Positions 28,368 to 30,515 of a DNA stretch of 30,515 nt are shown one piece after another. The notes under the pieces were generated by a model. The model saw nothing but the letters and a program-made list of their open reading frames with translations, was not told where the DNA came from and did no database searches. This DNA is from a virus, in IMG/VR virus record IMGVR_UViG_3300010885_026724, positions 1 through 30,515 of that record, one strand, 5' to 3'. The position numbers were made by a program, and so were the translations under genes. The stretch's first letter is position 1; every line of letters begins with the position of its first letter.

Positions 28368-28658
28368 ATGAAAGACACTGCCAATTTTGAAATCACTATT
28401 GATGTAACTGGATCGGTTACACAAGGCATCTTGCTTACTTGTGAACAACAAATGTCTAAAGAGACATTTATTGAAAAAATGAAAGAAGGGAAAATTGCTA
28501 CTTCTATTGGACACGGTAATAACGATGGAAAAATCTATTTGATAGACTTTCCAACATTTTCTGAAATTGGAAAAGTGGTATATCAGGTGTCTAATGATGA
28601 CACTGAACTAACAATTGCTGATTATGAATTTTCGGATGAAGAATCTTTTAGTGAATAA
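28368..28658 (+). CDS. 96-aa hypothetical protein
   Basis: The product begins with a beta strand pair (NFEITIDVTGSVTQGILLTC), then a helix (SKETFIEKMKEGK) and ends in an acidic tail (DYEFSDEESFSE). No family is recognised. It is the last gene before the promoter of the RuvB-like ATPase. Confidence 0.78.
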   Translation: MKDTANFEITIDVTGSVTQGILLTCEQQMSKETFIEKMKEGKIATSIGHGNNDGKIYLIDFPTFSEIGKVVYQVSNDDTELTIADYEFSDEESFSE

Positions 28659-28663
28659 ACTGC

Positions 28664-28691
28664 TTGCATAACTCTCCTGATAGCGTAATAT
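28664..28691 (+). promoter_or_regulatory. Promoter of the RuvB-like gene, TTGCAT -35 box
   Basis: TTGCAT (28664-28669), a 16-bp spacer and TAATAT (28686-28691), 42 nt before the ATG at 28734, the longest leader found here. The leader lacks a ribosome-binding site (CTAACTAACTCTTCAA). Confidence 0.7.
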
Positions 28692-28733
28692 AGATACCTC
28701 AACGGAAAACAAACCTTCTAACTAACTCTTCAA

Positions 28734-29735
28734 ATGCCTAACTCTACTACTACTATTCATCCAAACTTCGCTGGAATCGTTGGACAAGCGCGTGCAAAAG
28801 AACTGCTTTCGGCAGGAATCGTTGCTGCTGGTGCTGGTCGCGCTGCAATTCAGCCTCTTATTGATGCGCCTCCCGGTTGCGGCAAAACTGAAATTGCTCA
28901 TCGCTATCTTGATGCGCTTGAAGCTCAAGGGTTCCGCACTATGCGCCTTGCTTCCCCTCGCGAAATCCGCCTTGCTGGTGGTGCATGGGATGACTTCGTT
29001 TCTATGGTGATGAATCCTACCTCTCCATATGCTGTCTATTTTGATGAAGCTCATGAAATGGTGGAAGATAATGTTAAGAATATGAATACGTTGTTTACGT
29101 TTATTCGTAAGGCAATGGATCGCACTAATGATAATCGTGACATTGTTCTAAGTGAAGAATTTTCTACTCGCTTTGATCGCTCTAAAAATGTTATCATGCT
29201 CTCTACTAACTTCATGCATAAGCTAGACAAGTCGGGTGCCTTGCAATCTCGCTTTGATCATCTTAAACTTGATTTGTATCGGGAAGATGAACTTAAACAG
29301 ATTCTTACTCGTATGATGACTGTTAATAATATGCGATGGGAAAGTGAAGAAGTCCTTACGGTGATTTCCCGTTGTGGTCGTGGCACTGCCCGCCCCATCA
29401 AAAATATCGTAGAGCAAACTCTTACGGTGATTGGTAATGATCGCCCTTTGACTATGAACGATACTATGCGCGTTCTTCGTCTCATGAAACTTTTCCCCAA
29501 AGGTCTTTCTGCGGAAGAAATTCAATTGCTGCAAATGGGTGTCAATCGCGAAATCAAGGATAATCAATTCCTTGCTACTGTACCAAGTGTTGAGCCTTCG
29601 CAATTGCGTATGTTCAAGGGATATTTGACTTCCCCTGAAGTTAATTTCCTTGCCATCACCCCCCGTGGAATGGAAACCACTAAACGTGGTAAGCAATACC
29701 TCTCTCTGATTGCAGCAAAAGGATTTCTTGACTAA
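28734..29735 (+). CDS. RuvB-like AAA+ ATPase
   Basis: This 333-aa AAA+ protein has Walker A PPGCGKT (46-52), Walker B VYFDEAH (101-107), sensor 1 N159 (LSTNF), a likely arginine finger R173 (QSRFD), sensor 2 in GRGTARPIKN and a C-terminal winged-helix part with YLTSPEVNFLAITPRG. This order, and the ITPRGMETT segment in place of RuvB's TPRGR, point to a RuvB-type branch-migration motor or a related clamp-loader-like ATPase. No RuvA or RuvC lies in the window. Codons are rather GC-rich, fitting high expression. The AAA+ call is firm; RuvB-like is likely. Confidence 0.88.
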   Translation: MPNSTTTIHPNFAGIVGQARAKELLSAGIVAAGAGRAAIQPLIDAPPGCGKTEIAHRYLDALEAQGFRTMRLASPREIRLAGGAWDDFVSMVMNPTSPYAVYFDEAHEMVEDNVKNMNTLFTFIRKAMDRTNDNRDIVLSEEFSTRFDRSKNVIMLSTNFMHKLDKSGALQSRFDHLKLDLYREDELKQILTRMMTVNNMRWESEEVLTVISRCGRGTARPIKNIVEQTLTVIGNDRPLTMNDTMRVLRLMKLFPKGLSAEEIQLLQMGVNREIKDNQFLATVPSVEPSQLRMFKGYLTSPEVNFLAITPRGMETTKRGKQYLSLIAAKGFLD

Positions 29736-29755
29736 TCGCTAATCTAATATATAAT
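29728..29755 (+). promoter_or_regulatory. Consensus promoter giving a leaderless transcript
   Basis: TTGACT (29728-29733), a 16-bp spacer and a perfect TATAAT (29750-29755), then exactly 6 nt to the ATG at 29762. The -35 box overlaps the last codons (L-D-stop) of the ATPase gene. Confidence 0.82.
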
Positions 29756-29761
29756 AGCTAA

Positions 29762-30049
29762 ATGAATCCTAACATTGCAGATTTAACTAAACTAAAACAT
29801 GGTGACTTGTTTACTGTTCTGGCTACTGAAGAATGCTATACAGAAGGGAAAGTTGCGGCGGGGCGTATCTTCCGAGTGAGAGAGTTAGCATATCCTTATC
29901 TGTTTGCAGATCATAATACCGGCCCGAATCAATGGATTAACTCCCCGTGGCGTTTAATTCTGGATCAAGGAATTAGTATCATCTTGCTTACACCTGATGC
30001 ACTATTCACTCGCAAGAAAAAATCAAAATTAAAAAATAAAAAGAAGTAA
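29762..30049 (+). CDS. 95-aa hypothetical protein with Lys-rich tail
   Basis: The product has a beta-barrel-like N-half (LKHGDLFTVLATEECYTEGK and GRIFRVRELAYPY) and a C-terminal tail of mostly lysine (RKKKSKLKNKKK). The tail suggests binding to nucleic acid. The leaderless promoter 6 nt upstream fixes the start. Confidence 0.8.
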   Translation: MNPNIADLTKLKHGDLFTVLATEECYTEGKVAAGRIFRVRELAYPYLFADHNTGPNQWINSPWRLILDQGISIILLTPDALFTRKKKSKLKNKKK

Positions 30050-30054
30050 AGCGG

Positions 30055-30082
30055 TTGACTTAATCTTAACTTAGTGTATAAT
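30055..30082 (+). promoter_or_regulatory. Consensus promoter, 16-bp spacer
   Basis: TTGACT (30055-30060), a 16-bp spacer and a perfect TATAAT (30077-30082), 9 nt before the ATG at 30092. It supports that ATG over an in-frame GTG at 30074 which overlaps the -10 box. Confidence 0.82.
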
Positions 30083-30091
30083 AAAAATCTT

Positions 30092-30505
30092 ATGAAGAAA
30101 CTCCTGTTCAATCTTACTCTCTCAATCAATCCTGATACTGATGCATCTTCGACTGTTGATGCAATTGAAGCACTCAATAATGAGCTTATCCGGCGTGGCT
30201 ATTCGGCTAATGAATCGGTTGCTCGTTCGGCCCCTGCTTCTAAACAGTCCGCACAAGGCCCGCTTGAATTGCACTGGTGTAAGACGCGGGAAGTTCGTGG
30301 TGTTCGTCGCACTGATGGGCGTAGTTCTGAAGAGCAGGCGGAATATAATTTGCGCACCTATCTAGGATATGGTGATGAAGAAATCAAAGAAATTTTGGAT
30401 AATGCGCTTGTTGCAGATATTCAAAATACAGAAAATTCTGGACAATCGGGAGTTGTTCATGATGACAGTGGGGAAGAGGATATTGTGGAATCGTCACTGT
30501 TTTAA
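30092..30505 (+). CDS. 137-aa hypothetical protein with acidic tail
   Basis: The product starts MKKLLFNLTLSINPDTD, continues with a helix (VDAIEALNNELIRRGY), a polar linker (about 45-62), a basic RxxRGVRRTDGR segment and a helical YLGYGDEEIKEILDNAL, ending in an acidic tail (DDSGEEDIVESSLF). No family is recognised. The window ends 10 bases after its stop. Confidence 0.82.
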   Translation: MKKLLFNLTLSINPDTDASSTVDAIEALNNELIRRGYSANESVARSAPASKQSAQGPLELHWCKTREVRGVRRTDGRSSEEQAEYNLRTYLGYGDEEIKEILDNALVADIQNTENSGQSGVVHDDSGEEDIVESSLF

Positions 30506-30515
30506 GTAGGGTGGA

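Noticed and set aside
198-30177. Minus-strand open frames, many of 60-150 codons (for example 9195-9596 and 29223-29696)
   Set aside because: All lie opposite well-supported + strand genes, show no family motifs and no spacing or promoter logic; they are shadows of AT-rich coding DNA.
1-30515. CRISPR array, insertion sequence, transposase or integrase
   Set aside because: No regularly spaced repeats, terminal inverted repeats or recombinase motifs were seen.

Overview
The window reads as an early/accessory region of a large tailed bacteriophage. Every gene I can support lies on the + strand. Genes are short and tightly packed (ATGA and TAATG overlaps are common), the DNA is AT-rich, and the recognisable genes are typical of large phages: class Ia ribonucleotide reductase, NAD salvage, a YopX-like protein, a RuvB-like AAA+ ATPase, a DUF4406-type protein and many small orphans. 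Two lipoproteins with clear lipoboxes, one forming a plausible spanin pair with its neighbour, suggest a Gram-negative host. No structural, packaging or polymerase genes are present, and the host cannot be named from the sequence.

Layout. 1-1290: end of nrdA and complete nrdB (dNTP supply). 1323-4513: small orphans, a possible spanin pair, a metallophosphoesterase, a GNAT acetyltransferase and a 2H-phosphoesterase-like protein. 4545-7044: NMN adenylyltransferase/Nudix and nicotinamide phosphoribosyltransferase, together a two-step route from nicotinamide to NAD+; a 71-bp duplication and a gene remnant lie between them. 7054-10659: small proteins, YopX-like, an NAD(P)-dependent sugar-epimerase-like SDR and a DUF4406-type fusion. 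10713-13029: a GS-fold amidoligase (A1), a cytoplasmic subtilisin-like protease and a 46-aa basic peptide as one operon. 13053-13871: a GC-richer glycosyltransferase-like gene that looks recently inserted, followed by a remnant of an older gene. 13868-16741: small proteins and a 3D-domain lipoprotein. 16707-21563: the most striking block, a tandemly duplicated pair amidoligase A2 - glutaminase G1 - amidoligase A3 - glutaminase G2. 21605-28658: many small proteins, a nucleotidyltransferase-like protein, a protein built of xxC cysteine repeats and a tRNA-like element. 28734-30505: the RuvB-like ATPase and two small genes.

Regulation. About 23 promoter-like sites of the form TTGACA/T - spacer - TATAAT-like were found; nearly all have a 16-bp spacer, and in about half the -10 box ends only 5-12 nt before the start codon, so several mRNAs should be leaderless. 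Ribosome-binding sites are almost absent.

Working model. The phage supplies nucleotides (NrdAB), rebuilds NAD+ (probably against NAD-depleting host defences), and carries three GS-fold amidoligases, two with dedicated stand-alone glutaminases, that should amidate or ligate carboxyl groups on an unknown peptide, glycan or nucleotide target. Two small genes are broken by a missing base in a homopolymer, so either recent decay or base-calling error affects this sequence.
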